Shown: positions 28,841 to 40,445, counted from the first letter of the stretch. The stretch: 64,000 bases of DNA from Saccharomyces uvarum (GCA_947243795.1 OX365942.1:558001-622000); one strand, 5' to 3'. Notes: generated from the sequence alone by a model not told the origin. Translations and numbers: made by a program.

Positions 28841-29150
28841 CCTAGTATAACAGATTGAGAATATTATTTATGTTACTAGGATATTATTATATACGGTGTT
28901 AAGAGATGGCGTAAATTACAAAATTCAAGCAGTCACTGGATCTAACGGAAGCTGGAGCGCAAGGATTGATCATTTGACTGGATCAATAATATGAAAGAGG
29001 GCAAACGTATTTATAATAGTATGCATTATTGCCAATTATCATTCGTGAATTCCTGAACCCATGAAGAGGACTTTTAGAATAGTTTTCATACCTAATATCA
29101 TCACATTCAACAGAAACTTAGTACCGAAATTTATCATCACCTTTACAGGT
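28841..29150 (+). mobile_element. Second solo LTR fragment, Ty1/Ty2 delta family (old)
   Basis: It repeats the delta landmarks in the same orientation (ATATACGGTGTTAAG, GCGCAAGGATTGATC, CCCATGAAGAGGA) directly after the first LTR. The first 40 or so bases of the family are absent. It is a fossil, about as diverged as its neighbour. Confidence 0.8.
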
Positions 29151-29569
29151 ATACAACATGGATAGTTTCCATTACTTCATGTAAAAAAGGTGACAGGGTA
29201 CGTCTTAGCGAATCAGTAACGCTTTCGCTTATTGTAGCCAGAGCACGTGGGGAATATAGATATGGCCTATGCTTCATTCATAGTTAAATCGGTCAGCCTC
29301 TGTAGAGCAGCACTGCCAGAGTTGCCAGAGTTGTCAGTGTTGATGCATGTTCTACTAGGTTCTCTAGACTTGGTACAGAACTATTTTAAGACAACGTATT
29401 ACCCGACTGGCAGAAAGTGGCGTTGTCCAAATTGTTGAAACTCAATCTCATCGCCAATAAACATTACCGACAAGGATAAGAAGGTCCGTACCATTTTGTT
29501 ATTGACTTTGCGATTTCTTCTGAACAATAAGACATCAAACTCGTGACAAATTTAAACTTGATAATAGAT

Positions 29570-31048
29570 ATGAGCAACGAACTCGTGTTTGACTATACTT
29601 TTAGCTGGCCTGCTGGCCCCAAGGACGTTATTTTAACAGGGACGTTTGATGACTGGAGGGGAACTTTGCCCCTGGTGAAAACTGCCAAAGGCAATTTCGA
29701 AATTACTATGCCAGTCAGATTGGCTAGTAAAAATGATAAGTTTCAGTTTAAGTTTATTGTGGACGGAGTTTGGTGCGTTAGTAATTCGTTTGAAAAGGAG
29801 CATGTCAGTGAGGGAATTGAAAACAATTTCATTCAAATTACTGACTTGGTCGAAACGCAAGAAGTCGTTGGCGCTAGTAGAATTCCAGAGGCTGGCGGTC
29901 TGCTATGCAGTAAGCCTACTCGTGTTGCGGGGCCCCCTTCGACTAGTAATAGAAAAAAGGGTAAAAAAAACAGCAAAAAGAGAAAGTCTAAGTTAAAGAA
30001 GAAGAGCAACAAGAATAACAAGATATCTAATGAGAGTCTGGACGGTGATGAAGAAGAAAAGGAGGATGAAGACGGTTTCGCCGGAACTACTACAGAAGAT
30101 GTCACAGGTACATCGAGGGAAGAAACACCGGTGGCGGAACCACTAGATGCCGCCAGTGAAAATCCTGGTGATTTCCATATCCTACCAATTGACCAAAATG
30201 CAAACACCACTCAATCGAACAATTTTATCGGTGGTCCAGGTCCTGTAATTGTCTCCAATCCAAATGAAGTCAAAGAGTTCAGCGAAATTAGAAACGTTGA
30301 TGCCAAGGAATTGAACGAAAGGCTAAACAAAACGGAGCCTGTTGTTGAGCCCGCTGTTGAACCTGTCATTGAAGAGCCGGTCGTGAAAAATATTTCTGAA
30401 CTTCCTTTAGCTGACGAACCAATTGTAGAATCTAAGGAAATTGCTCCCAAGGTGGACGAACCTGCTTCTGAATTGGAAGCAATCGCCCCAGTCGTAAACG
30501 AACCTGAAGCCCTACCTGTTCCAAAAACACAGGAATCTATCACTGAACCACCAAAAGTTGAACCAGTGGGGAAGACCGTCCAACCCGAATTGGTGGAAAA
30601 GCATGAACCTATCGGCGCTGCGTTAGGCACGTCTAAAGAAGCAGAAAGTAAGGTTAAACAAGAAGAAACTCATACTCTAGATCCAACTGTTAAGAGAGAC
30701 TCGAAGTCGGCCTTGGCAGAAAAAGCTGAAGTTAAAGCTAAGAAATCACCAGCAGCTTCTGAAGAAAAAGATAAGAAGAAAAAGAGACATGAAGAGAAGA
30801 TCTCTAAAGAGGTCAAAAGATCTGAATCCACCAAAGAAAAGAAGCATTCTAACAAAGAGCCCAAAAAACAATCTTCTACCAGAGAGCCTAAAAAACAACC
30901 TTCTACCAAAGAGCCTAAAAGACAACTTTCTACAAAAGTTCCAAAGAAGCAAACAGCTTCTCCTCTGTCATCTACATCCGAAGACCAGAAGAAGAAGAAG
31001 ATTGGATTCTTTGGCAAATTAAAGAAGCTATTTAAATGCTCCAATTGA
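29570..31048 (+). CDS. CRP1: Crp1, cruciform-DNA-binding protein with AMPK/CBM48-type domain
   Basis: The 492-residue protein starts at [16 protein letters not shown], the first ATG in frame. Residues 1-85 form an AMPK-beta/isoamylase-N-like domain ([32 protein letters not shown]). A Lys-rich basic segment ([23 protein letters not shown], residues about 125-150) is followed by acidic and Pro/Glu-rich repeats and a basic Lys-rich C terminus ending [18 protein letters not shown]. cerevisiae Crp1 (465 residues) binds cruciform DNA in vitro and is a paralogue of Mdg1. The extra length here lies in the repetitive middle. Confidence 0.94.
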   Translation: MSNELVFDYTFSWPAGPKDVILTGTFDDWRGTLPLVKTAKGNFEITMPVRLASKNDKFQFKFIVDGVWCVSNSFEKEHVSEGIENNFIQITDLVETQEVVGASRIPEAGGLLCSKPTRVAGPPSTSNRKKGKKNSKKRKSKLKKKSNKNNKISNESLDGDEEEKEDEDGFAGTTTEDVTGTSREETPVAEPLDAASENPGDFHILPIDQNANTTQSNNFIGGPGPVIVSNPNEVKEFSEIRNVDAKELNERLNKTEPVVEPAVEPVIEEPVVKNISELPLADEPIVESKEIAPKVDEPASELEAIAPVVNEPEALPVPKTQESITEPPKVEPVGKTVQPELVEKHEPIGAALGTSKEAESKVKQEETHTLDPTVKRDSKSALAEKAEVKAKKSPAASEEKDKKKKRHEEKISKEVKRSESTKEKKHSNKEPKKQSSTREPKKQPSTKEPKRQLSTKVPKKQTASPLSSTSEDQKKKKIGFFGKLKKLFKCSN

Positions 31049-31133
31049 GTAATTATTTTCAAAGTTGCCAAAATGAAAAAACCACTAAAAAAAAAGTAAT
31101 AAGAAAGACCAATTAATAATGCCAACAATGGTA

Positions 31134-31148
31134 CTAGTAATAATACCA

Positions 31149-31182
<34 letters not shown>

Positions 31183-31272
31183 TGATAATAATAATAATAA
31201 TAATAACAATACAAATAATAATAATACTAATAATAATAATGATAATACCAATAGTAGTAATAATAGTAATAA
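31134..31272. repeat. Imperfect (TAA)n microsatellite
   Basis: TAA/AAT triplets are interrupted by GAT, CAA and ACC units. It lies in the 3' flank of CRP1. Confidence 0.85.
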
Positions 31273-31853
31273 TGATAATGTACGATTTGATTTTCAGGTT
31301 GTGGTATTTTACTTTTATTTTTACTTTTGTTTCTTTCATGTTTTTCCAGTGGTTTGAATCTTCTCAGTCTTTATTAATAAAGAAGCGGTCGTAGTTTGCA
31401 TTAATATGATTAGCTATTTTTCAATTTGGAACAAGTTGTGGTTTTGAATATGCAGGTTTTTTTTTTAGGTATCCTTGTATTATAAATGATTTGGTCGCTT
31501 TTTTGTAAAAGGAAGTGAAGCTTTAGTGCAGTTTTTTTTTTATCTGATATGCTACATATTAATATAATTGTCTAATAATTAATTTAAATTTTAACTACAC
31601 CAGTATTATTTTGTTCTTTTAATTTACACTTTTTTTTATGAGCACGTCTGAAAACAACAAAACATAAAATAAATAATAAAGCTTGGGCCAAGCAGATTCC
31701 ACAACGACAAAAAGAAAATTAGAACGTTATACACAGAAGTTTCTTCAATCATACTTCAACATATTCTGGATGATCACTTCTCAAAGAATATTCATAGTTT
31801 ATTTTCTTGAATAGATAGGGTATTTACAAGGTACTTCCTATAAAGTATATAAA

Positions 31854-31864
31854 AAAATATAAAT
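31854..31864 (-). other. ARS consensus match (candidate origin)
   Basis: ATTTATATTTT on the - strand fits WTTTAYRTTTW at every position. It lies in an A/T-rich convergent spacer, a typical place for yeast origins. I recall an origin near this locus in S. cerevisiae, but single ACS matches are common in such DNA. Confidence 0.35.
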
Positions 31865-31919
31865 ATACATGTCGTACAAATATTTCAATGATGAATTTAA
31901 AAAGAATTGAATTCCTTTA

Positions 31920-32564
31920 TCATTTAATTTTCTTATCTTTTAGTTTTATTGTTTCGCCATTAACATAAATTCCTTTGCCTTTATATGGTTCTGGCGGATG
32001 GAATTTTCTCAATTTTGCAGCAAAGAGAAGAACTTGCTGTTTATCACACCCTTCAATGATCAGAGATGTAGGAGCAGGTGATTTGACAACAATATTTTCA
32101 GGAACGTCCAATCCCTGTTTAATAGACGCACCCACCTTTATATTAACAAACTTCCCATCGTTTTCCAATTGGGCCCTGTACCCTGTTCCTACAAATCTGA
32201 GGACGGCAAGATGTCCTTCAGTAACGCCAATAATGTGGTTGTTTATAAGTGACCTTACTGTACCCCACATGGAACGCTGATACTTATCCTCTGCATTTTG
32301 AATCACAACATTTATCTTACCGTGCTTTTCATCCTTATCCAACTGCAAGAAATCAGGGACTTCAATGGATAGTTTCCCTTTGGGGCCCTCTACAGTAATG
32401 TTCTGTGATATATTCAATGAAGCTCTTCCCTTTCTAATAATCCTTGGTATAGACAATGTACTCATGGAAACCTGTACTTCTGGCGATGTGTAAAGCGGTA
32501 AGGATCCCACATGGGAGCGCAGGAATTTAGTCTGCGACAGTAATCTCTTCTGAATAAACGACAT
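31920..32564 (-). CDS. MRPL6: Mitochondrial ribosomal protein uL6m
   Basis: The 214-residue large-subunit protein has an N-terminal presequence-like region ([18 protein letters not shown]), basic and free of acidic residues. The two uL6 domains follow. The bacterial-type L6 signature [15 protein letters not shown] is near the C terminus. It shares a 254-bp divergent promoter with IMP3. Confidence 0.95.
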   Translation of the reverse strand: MSFIQKRLLSQTKFLRSHVGSLPLYTSPEVQVSMSTLSIPRIIRKGRASLNISQNITVEGPKGKLSIEVPDFLQLDKDEKHGKINVVIQNAEDKYQRSMWGTVRSLINNHIIGVTEGHLAVLRFVGTGYRAQLENDGKFVNIKVGASIKQGLDVPENIVVKSPAPTSLIIEGCDKQQVLLFAAKLRKFHPPEPYKGKGIYVNGETIKLKDKKIK

Positions 32565-32818
32565 AAGCCTACCTCAATCCTTTAACAAGGGCTCTAATCA
32601 CCTTAATATCACGCGATCTTCGATATTGCCTAGTTAACCATGTTGTCTCCTCGCTATTTCGTCTATTTTTCTGTTACCCTCTATTTGCAGTGAAATTTTT
32701 TTCCCACAATTATAAGCTCATCGCCAAAAAAATCATGGAGTAACTCAAAATTAATTGGTGAAAGGTACTGGAATAGATACAGAGAAGGAAGGTCGATAGA
32801 ATAGAATAGAAAGTAACC

Positions 32819-33370
32819 ATGGTTAGAAAACTAAAGCATCATGAACAGAAACTGCTGAAAAAAGTTGATTTCCTTGAGTGGAAACAGGACCAAGGTCATC
32901 GCGACACTCAGGTCATGAGAACATATCATATTCAAAATCGTGAAGATTATCATAAATACAACAGAATTTGCGGTGATATTCGTCGCCTCGCCAATAAGTT
33001 ATCATTGCTGTCTCCTACTGATCCATTTCGTAGGAAACACGAACAATTACTATTAGACAAGCTATATTCTATGGGTGTTTTGACTACAAAATCCAAGATA
33101 TCTGATCTTGAGAATAAAATTACCGTCAGTGCTGTGTGTAGAAGACGATTACCTGTAATTATGCACAGAATGAAAATGGCAGAAACCATACAAGACGCGG
33201 TCAAATTCATTGAACAAGGCCATGTTCGTGTAGGTCCTAATCTAATAAATGATCCCGCTTACCTCGTGACAAGAAATATGGAAGACTACGTTACTTGGGT
33301 TGATAACTCTAAGATCAAGAAGACTGTGTTAAGATACAGAAACCAAATCGATGATTTTGATTTTTCATAA
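32819..33370 (+). CDS. IMP3: Imp3, U3 snoRNP protein
   Basis: The 183-residue SSU-processome component binds U3 snoRNA and helps it pair with the pre-18S rRNA. An S4 RNA-binding domain covers about residues 108-175 ([35 protein letters not shown] is its core). The N terminus [22 protein letters not shown] is typical of the family. Length equals S. cerevisiae Imp3. Confidence 0.96.
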   Translation: MVRKLKHHEQKLLKKVDFLEWKQDQGHRDTQVMRTYHIQNREDYHKYNRICGDIRRLANKLSLLSPTDPFRRKHEQLLLDKLYSMGVLTTKSKISDLENKITVSAVCRRRLPVIMHRMKMAETIQDAVKFIEQGHVRVGPNLINDPAYLVTRNMEDYVTWVDNSKIKKTVLRYRNQIDDFDFS

Positions 33371-33731
33371 TTGAATTATATAAATAGATTGTTTCTCTCA
33401 ATATTAGATATAGTATCTATGTACACTGCAAATTTACATTTAGGAAATAACAACAACAACAAATGCTGTGGGGCTCAAAACATGTTAAATAAAGCAGGAA
33501 GCATGAACAATCAACAAATATCTAAAAAAGAGACAATTCCCTTGAATTAAAAATAACAATCGTAATACCAATTTTCACTTAACACTTTTTGACCCTTCCA
33601 ACTTAAAATACACGTAGAAAAAAAATCCTATATACATATTTTATTTAGTATAAATACATAACTTGCAAATATTCCTACAATAAAGAACATTAGTGTAACT
33701 ATCCAGTGACCCGTCCTATCATTACTCAATT

Positions 33732-35945
33732 TCAGTTGATTGCGTAATTATGAGAAGAACCTAACTGTCTTCTTAAATCGTCCTGTGAACCACTATGTGG
33801 TAAAATACCACCAACACTTGGTGGTTGTACAACATCGTTTTCTTCTAATAACCCACTAACACGAGAATTGTAATGCTGCTGCTGCTGCTGCTGGAGATAC
33901 TGATACGCGTTGTTTTGTGTGGTTAAACTGTTATTTCTTGAATTTGTGGCGCTTACACTCCTGAAAGAACCAGCTGGTTTATATGATGGTTTTGCCGTTA
34001 AATCTGAAGGATTAGTCATCACCACACTTTGTCTTAATTGATATGGTGAGGGAACAGCTCCGTTTTCATTGGTTTTTATGAATTGACCCTGCTGTTGTGG
34101 AGCGTAATAAGCATCATTTGTTGGTGAGTAAAACATTTCTGGATGATCTACGGGATTTAACGCAGTACCGTTCAATCGAGCGGTTTGCAATTGAAGAAGT
34201 TGTTGTTTGTTTGGTCCCTTGAAAGATGTTAATGAATGAGAGGAAGCAGATTGAGCTAGATATGCAGGTGTGGGTAATTCCCCAATAGTTTCTAGCGTTT
34301 GTGGATGATTATATTGCTGTTGCTGGGGAACCGGAGCACCGTACCATTGTTGGTTCTGTACTGCTTGCACGGGGTACCCTTGCTGCGGTTGCTGCTGGAA
34401 GTCTTTATTGTATTCAGAGGTAGAATTTTGCGAGGAATCACCGTATATTGGCGATTGTTGCTGCTGTTGATAATTTGGTGGCTGAATTGCCACGGAATAA
34501 ATGGAAGAGGCAATTCTATTAGTAGCTGCTGCTTCTGTACCATTTACGGCAAGTGAGTCATGCGTTGGGTATTGATCTTGGGATTGAGCTGTTCCTAGAC
34601 CGAGTTCGTTTGGATTTCTATCATTTACAGCAAGTGCATTTTGTACCGCGTATTGTTCTTGGTATTGGTCAGCCTCTGGCACATCAGTAGGATCTTCGCT
34701 GCCAATCTGGATAGAAGGTAGTGGATGTTGGTTCGCACTGTCCATATGAGTTTCAGCTCTTGGTAAGCCATTCAAATTCTGCTGTTGCTGTTTCTCTTGT
34801 TCTTCTTTCATCGTTTTGTTTCTATCTAAATAAACTTGATAAATACTTCTCATTCTTTGTATATCCTCTTCCTCATTAGCCGATAAGCGTGACACATAAT
34901 AGTCATCGTTCTCACCTTTGTTGGGGCTACCACCATCCGCATGTTCAGGATCTTTGATATTCTGGAGTTCATAATTATCATTCAAACTAACCTGCACGCT
35001 TCTTCTTTGAGGTTTCCCTGATTCATTAGCAAATTCAAACTCAAATGCGTCGTTGCTGGGTGATTCATCTGACTTGTTCGAAATTCCAGTCTCTTTGCTT
35101 ATTGTAGCTAAACTAATCTCTTTAACAGGAAGGGTTGGCTGCCTGTATGCATCTACAGTAGCATAGCCGTTTGAAACGTGGTTGTTATCGATGGGACTGG
35201 TGTAGGATTCCGAGCTTTCACTTTCTTGGAACCTCGAAGACGCTCTTATTACCGTGTGATTCGAAAAGTTATCAGGATGTAAAGACAATGAACTAGCATT
35301 TCTGGAATTAGCGGCCACTTTGTACCCGCCAAATCCATCGCTTTGCACTCTCATGGCAAAATCCCTCAAACTGTTAGAATCGCTCGTTTCCTGTGGAAGT
35401 TGGAACGGATCTACGTACCAACGTCCGGCATTTCCGGGTGGTGTAGCGCTTCTCACATTATATTTACTTCCATCCATACTGTTAGCAAATGGGTCCGAAG
35501 GAGGCTGTTGGAAAGCTTTTTCCACATAGTCTTGCGAGTCACTGGAGTATGGATGGTTCAGTTCAGACGGATAATGGTGCATTGCGGGTAAATATTCCGA
35601 GTCACCTTCGAAATCTGGATCGTTATCCTCCTCAGCTTCCCTTTTACTTCTCTTATACACAACGTACAGCACCACGGCCAGCACAACGATAATGACAAAT
35701 ACGGGCACCGCAACGGCCACACCAACAGTCACGTTAGTGCTGTGGCTCGAATTTGTAGGCACTTCACACTCTTGTTTGGAACCTGTACATTTGGTTGACT
35801 TGCTATTTTTCGTGCTGGACACAGAGGAAGATGACGAATCGTTATCATCTCTTCTAGCAATCCTCTCATAGGCAGAGACCCTGTCGGAAACACTTACCAC
35901 TGAAGTCACGAAAGTTGGAGTTCCACGCATATGGGTATGGTACAT
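33732..35945 (-). CDS. SKG6: Skg6, bud-site membrane protein
   Basis: The 737-residue protein has one membrane segment at residues 73-97 (VTVGVAVAVPVFVIIVVLAVVLYVV) after a short Ser-rich outer part, followed by a KRSKR stop-transfer cluster. The long cytoplasmic part is Ser/Asn/Gln-rich with polyQ (LQQQQQQQ near 33872-33900). In S. cerevisiae Skg6 sits at sites of polarised growth and is related to Tos2, which binds Cdc24. Function is inferred from that relation. Confidence 0.92.
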   Translation of the reverse strand: MYHTHMRGTPTFVTSVVSVSDRVSAYERIARRDDNDSSSSSVSSTKNSKSTKCTGSKQECEVPTNSSHSTNVTVGVAVAVPVFVIIVVLAVVLYVVYKRSKREAEEDNDPDFEGDSEYLPAMHHYPSELNHPYSSDSQDYVEKAFQQPPSDPFANSMDGSKYNVRSATPPGNAGRWYVDPFQLPQETSDSNSLRDFAMRVQSDGFGGYKVAANSRNASSLSLHPDNFSNHTVIRASSRFQESESSESYTSPIDNNHVSNGYATVDAYRQPTLPVKEISLATISKETGISNKSDESPSNDAFEFEFANESGKPQRRSVQVSLNDNYELQNIKDPEHADGGSPNKGENDDYYVSRLSANEEEDIQRMRSIYQVYLDRNKTMKEEQEKQQQQNLNGLPRAETHMDSANQHPLPSIQIGSEDPTDVPEADQYQEQYAVQNALAVNDRNPNELGLGTAQSQDQYPTHDSLAVNGTEAAATNRIASSIYSVAIQPPNYQQQQQSPIYGDSSQNSTSEYNKDFQQQPQQGYPVQAVQNQQWYGAPVPQQQQYNHPQTLETIGELPTPAYLAQSASSHSLTSFKGPNKQQLLQLQTARLNGTALNPVDHPEMFYSPTNDAYYAPQQQGQFIKTNENGAVPSPYQLRQSVVMTNPSDLTAKPSYKPAGSFRSVSATNSRNNSLTTQNNAYQYLQQQQQQHYNSRVSGLLEENDVVQPPSVGGILPHSGSQDDLRRQLGSSHNYAIN

Positions 35946-36516
35946 AGCGAACTAGACCTTGTCAAAATTAAAAGATCCTCGATGAACTTAACGAATGATG
36001 CAATCTGAGGCGAAAAAAAATAAGCAAATAAAAAGCTCGATATAATTGAAAGCTAGGTATATTCCCCACAAAAGCTTGACGATGGACTTACTTACTTGAT
36101 ATCAAAAGATCTTACTATAAAAAGAAAAAAAATTAAAAAAAATTACAAGAGAGCTTGACTATTTTATGAAGTTTCCTATTTGGGTGAATACTATCCTCTT
36201 CGAGCTGCCTGAAAAAAAAGTTTATCGCTTCGCCAAAAATCTTCCCACAATCGAAAGACGTGTCAGGGCTTTGGACGTTTTTGTCGAGGGCAGTGTTTAA
36301 AAGACCAGGGTTAATTAGTAATATAAAATATAAAAAAGTAGGGCTAAATAGTGGATGACGTTTTTTATTTCCGTCGCAATGATGTTTCCTTTCTATTGTG
36401 ACATATTAAGGTAATATGGAGTATTTTGATGAGTTGGAGTCATCGGGATTTATGATCATAAGGTTCATAAAAACAAGACCAACCATTCAAGCTGGTGAAG
36501 GTAACCATATATAGAA
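35946..36516. other. Divergent promoter region SKG6-PEX28
   Basis: 571 bp of A/T-rich DNA with poly(dA:dT) tracts (for example near 36121-36145). No gene or RNA is seen. Confidence 0.4.
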
Positions 36517-38256
36517 ATGAGTGAGTCCAGTACGAGTCGCAGAAATACGAGCAGGGACGCAGTTAAATCGTACTTTGCAGGGAAATACAATAAAGTGTTG
36601 GACTCTATACTAGAAGCAGAAGCGGCAATATCTAGATCACCAAATGTTGCTGAGGATTTGTTAGAGAGCTCAGCAAGCGGTAATTCCGAGATGAGCCAGG
36701 CGTCGCTAGCTGCTTCTTCAGCAACAAACCAAGGAATTAGTAAAAAGGAATTACTTCAACAGATCGCTGGTTCGTTATTAAGTACATCTATTGAGCGGCT
36801 GAAGACCACACAGTCTCCTGATGCGTCATCTATGCTGGAGTATTCGGAAGACGCTCCGTACGAGGAACAAGAGTGCGGTGACTGTGATGGTCCCTTCAAG
36901 TGCCCTGTCCACCTTGGACAGGCGGCTGCGTATTATGATGACGACATCGACGCAGAGCCTGCTCTAGAAGCTACAACTTCTAATACTGAAAGGGATCCGT
37001 TTATCGATGTCTTTCTAGACAAGCTGATATCGAGGCTGGTACCTGAAAAACTGCCTGAAAGAGAACATTTTAGTAGCAACGCTACCATTGAGCACGATTT
37101 AGACACAGGAAGAGTTCCTGTGTTTTCAGCAACTGTACTAGGCAGCAATTTCAAGAAACTGTCTAAGAAAATGGGCTCAATTTTTGAACTACAAGACTCC
37201 ATAGTTCGGCTGTTGACTTGGAGAAACCCCACCGGAACGGTAACATCACTGATAATATTCACTTTGATTTGCTTTAACCCAATGTATTTGGTGATTTTGC
37301 CAATTTTCCGTTTCATCTATGGTATTGTAGTTCCCGGTTATATACGTAGGCATCCCCTACAAAGAAGCATATATCCGCTTAAACGTAATCACGGTTCATC
37401 ATTATTGTATGATGTCTGTTATGAAGGCAAGAACGAATACACTTATGGTCAACAATTTTTCTCCAAATCTTTTATGGACACCTTGGAATCGAGAAATCAA
37501 GAAAAGGATGAGATTTCCGAATTGGACAAAAGACCTGAGAACACACAGGAATTGAAACATGGAATGAAAGTACTGATTAATCTTCGCGATATGCAAGATA
37601 TGACTTCCGGTACCCTACACGTCATTGACACCATAAATAATTTCCTCCGAAAGGCTTCTAGTTTCCAGAACGAAGGGCATTCTACCAAGAGGTTTTTCGC
37701 AGGTTTCCTCTTAATCGCCGTCTTAAAAATCCTGTCACCCTTCGTGAATTGGAGTTACACGTTTAGCATATCTGCCTGGTGTCTACTGATATATATGCAT
37801 CCAAAAGCTCACCCTAAGATAATCAAATTCTTCCAAAAAGGAAAAGTGGAAAAAGAATACAAGAACCTGAAAAGGAAAGAAAATCAAACATACAACATGA
37901 TATTTGACGAAAAACCAGAAATAAAATACATTGAAATTTTTGAAATATATAAAAAGGGCTTGCTGCCAAACGATTGGAAGTTTTTTAAATTATCTAGTAG
38001 CATTTTTGATCCTCTGGATTCGTATAGAAGAGCACAACAGTTTCCACCAGGAGTAGATTCATTGCAGGATGTTATTCCACCTCCTGGATGGATATTCGAT
38101 CCAAATTTTGAATGGAAAATCGACGCTGACGTAGAGAGGTGGGTTACGGAACGAGGCTTAAATTTGCCGACCACCGACGATTTCTTACTCGATCCAATGT
38201 TTAAAAGGAGACGGCTGATTCATCGTGTCATCAAGAGCTCAAAACAAGTAACATGA
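36517..38256 (+). CDS. PEX28: Pex28, peroxisome size/number peroxin
   Basis: The 579-residue peroxisomal/ER membrane protein controls peroxisome number with Pex29-Pex32. The N-terminal 200 residues are soluble. Membrane stretches include VTSLIIFTLICFNPMYLVIL (about 243-262) and FFAGFLLIAVLKILSPFVNW plus FSISAWCLLIYM (about 390-428). The C-terminal segment (FDPLDSYRRAQQFPPGVDS..PPPGWIFDPNFEWKID) has the PPxGW..W pattern of a dysferlin (DysF) domain, as in the Pex23/Pex28 family. Length equals S. cerevisiae Pex28. Confidence 0.94.
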   Translation: MSESSTSRRNTSRDAVKSYFAGKYNKVLDSILEAEAAISRSPNVAEDLLESSASGNSEMSQASLAASSATNQGISKKELLQQIAGSLLSTSIERLKTTQSPDASSMLEYSEDAPYEEQECGDCDGPFKCPVHLGQAAAYYDDDIDAEPALEATTSNTERDPFIDVFLDKLISRLVPEKLPEREHFSSNATIEHDLDTGRVPVFSATVLGSNFKKLSKKMGSIFELQDSIVRLLTWRNPTGTVTSLIIFTLICFNPMYLVILPIFRFIYGIVVPGYIRRHPLQRSIYPLKRNHGSSLLYDVCYEGKNEYTYGQQFFSKSFMDTLESRNQEKDEISELDKRPENTQELKHGMKVLINLRDMQDMTSGTLHVIDTINNFLRKASSFQNEGHSTKRFFAGFLLIAVLKILSPFVNWSYTFSISAWCLLIYMHPKAHPKIIKFFQKGKVEKEYKNLKRKENQTYNMIFDEKPEIKYIEIFEIYKKGLLPNDWKFFKLSSSIFDPLDSYRRAQQFPPGVDSLQDVIPPPGWIFDPNFEWKIDADVERWVTERGLNLPTTDDFLLDPMFKRRRLIHRVIKSSKQVT

Positions 38257-38554
38257 CAACATGTTGATTCTCTTTTGCTCAGCTCTACAAATAACATTCA
38301 TTATGACCACCATATCACGCCCACAAATATAGGTATAAATATCTTTCTGTATTCAATAAAAAAACAATAAAAATTACATGTGAGAAGGCTAACAATAATA
38401 AAATTCAATTTAAAATAGAAATAATACAATTTTGTTTTACAAACGATGTATATATTTTCTTTAATAAGAAAATAAAACTAAAAAACAACACCAATAAAAT
38501 AAAGTGTTAATGTCCTGAAATTGGTTGAGTTTAAGAATGCGGGCAAGAGGAATA

Positions 38555-40141
38555 TCAGGAAGGTACACCTTCTAATTCCGACTTAGAAATTTTATTGATA
38601 ACTCTTCTCCAATTTTTCCTGTTATCATAGATAGGGACTCTCAACACACTCAAATATACGACAATAAATAATAGCGCAAAGGAACAGACCGATGCAGGAA
38701 CCATCATTGTCACGAAATTCCTTGTGGAAATTACTTTTTGGTACGGGCAACTCGCATACGGACCGCCACTGACCCAACAGTTACTCACTGATATTGAATT
38801 TAAATCTATCCACATTTCTGTATCAGGGAAGGACTCGTTTTGCAAATAAGAGATCAACGATCTTTGTTCCAATGGTGTTCTTGGGATATTAAAGCTATAC
38901 TGATCTGGGCATTTAGACCCCTTGTAACTATCAAAATCAAAATACGAGGCCTTGTTTGTTCTCACCAACCATTTGAATGCGGAATTCTCATATCTACAAA
39001 GTCCAACCTCGGAATTATAACAGTTATCAACTCGCCATGTCGCTGTCCCATTATTGGCGAAGTAGTGCAAGAGGACGCAATTGTAAGCCTCTAGCGTGCT
39101 GCCCGAACCCACAGATTTAGAAGTCGACTGGGTGATCGATGGTTGGCTGTTATCCCATGACCAAATACTGCCTTTCTGAATTATTTCCGACAACTGGGTC
39201 ACATTATTTATGTAAGATGGATTGCTTATTATGGGCGATAACCCGCATGAAATATACTCTTTGATGTCGCCAGCGCTGAATTGTGAATCCAGGAATCTCC
39301 ATTGGACTGATGATAAATTTGTAAGGCCGTCCACGCTAGATGGGCAACTCAACGTGGAATTCCCCCGTTCATAATGGAACACATTATGGGAGAAAATATA
39401 CGGTGCAGTACTTTCATTGAAGACACGGGTCAGCTCTCCGACGATTAGTCTCTTCTTTTGCTCGTACAGTACAGAGCCTAGAGTGGGCCAGCCAGTAGTG
39501 GGGGATTTGCCGTAGACATCCCAAGTATTACTCTTTGCTCTGTCGTTTTGTAAATCCGTAGGCCTGTAAATGTACATGCTCCCCAAATTCTTTTCTAGTA
39601 AGAAGGTAGTGTTTAGTGTTTGGATCTGGTAATCTTCTGCGGTATAATCTTGTCCAGTGGTAGATATGTTCAACAATAGTACAATCATGTCTGCGTAAAG
39701 GTTGTTCTGCGTGCTAACAATAAAAGATTGTAAAGCGGTCAGAACATCAGTGAATAGCAGTGTGGAATCCACGACCATCAAATCATTATTATGCCGTTTC
39801 AAGTCCAGAACAAAAACGTTTGCCTCCGAAGCTAACATAGACTTGATCAAAGTAAGTATCTTCGTATTGTTACCGTCGTTTACCATGTTAGTTTCGTTAT
39901 TCAGCAAGACCCGTCGCAAGTTCACGCCCACATATGGTAACTGATCAACAGTAAGGTTCCCCATAATGTCTCTCTGAGATCTAAAAGCCACAGTCATTTG
40001 GGGGGACATCGTAGACCAGAGCGACGTTGAAACCGTCTCAGTCGTCGCGGTAACATTTTCGATCGTCGCTGTAGAGCCTGAAGCAGTGACGTACGTTCGC
40101 AGTGAGGACCATATGGCAAAAAGGTATAGGAGTATCCACAT
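38555..40141 (-). CDS. MTC6: Mtc6, single-pass secretory-pathway membrane protein
   Basis: The 528-residue protein has a signal peptide (MWILLYLFAIWSSLRTYVTA), a large lumenal part with many N-x-S/T sites and cysteines, and one membrane segment near residues 485-507 (MVPASVCSFALLFIVVYLSVL), then a short basic cytoplasmic tail. The lumenal part has a phospholipase-C-like N-terminal half and a C-type-lectin-like second half in fungal relatives (less sure). S. cerevisiae mtc6 enhances a cdc13 telomere-capping mutant. Its mechanism is unknown. Confidence 0.91.
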   Translation of the reverse strand: MWILLYLFAIWSSLRTYVTASGSTATIENVTATTETVSTSLWSTMSPQMTVAFRSQRDIMGNLTVDQLPYVGVNLRRVLLNNETNMVNDGNNTKILTLIKSMLASEANVFVLDLKRHNNDLMVVDSTLLFTDVLTALQSFIVSTQNNLYADMIVLLLNISTTGQDYTAEDYQIQTLNTTFLLEKNLGSMYIYRPTDLQNDRAKSNTWDVYGKSPTTGWPTLGSVLYEQKKRLIVGELTRVFNESTAPYIFSHNVFHYERGNSTLSCPSSVDGLTNLSSVQWRFLDSQFSAGDIKEYISCGLSPIISNPSYINNVTQLSEIIQKGSIWSWDNSQPSITQSTSKSVGSGSTLEAYNCVLLHYFANNGTATWRVDNCYNSEVGLCRYENSAFKWLVRTNKASYFDFDSYKGSKCPDQYSFNIPRTPLEQRSLISYLQNESFPDTEMWIDLNSISVSNCWVSGGPYASCPYQKVISTRNFVTMMVPASVCSFALLFIVVYLSVLRVPIYDNRKNWRRVINKISKSELEGVPS

Positions 40142-40445
40142 GCAGTGTTATTCAACAATACAAATGCAAATGAACAAAAAAAAGAAAGGGAAGAGCAAAG
40201 GAGAAGCCTTTCTGTAAATAATGCCTGGGAAACCCAAAAAGTGCAATTAGAAAATAAGCCAAATAGAGTAAACGCAGTGTATCCACGGTGCAGCCAACTC
40301 TAAAGTACGATTATTCAGGGAATCATTCACTGCCACTTTTGGAAATTTCACCATTTCCTATTGTACTTGCTCTTCTCATTGCGAAGAAAAACGAAATAAT
40401 GCAAAACCACAAACCCTACATTGTCAGAGGGTTAGGGGAGAAATA

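Larger units (their letters stand above)
31049..31919. other. Spacer CRP1-MRPL6 with (TAA)n array and possible replication origin
   Basis: The two genes converge here. It is very A/T-rich: an imperfect (TAA)n array occupies about 31134-31272 and an exact ACS match lies at 31854-31864. No gene is seen. Confidence 0.5.

Noticed and set aside
29247-29438. 63-codon frame upstream of CRP1
   Set aside because: No similarity recognised and it lies in the CRP1 promoter; a dubious ORF exists in this area in S. cerevisiae on the other strand.
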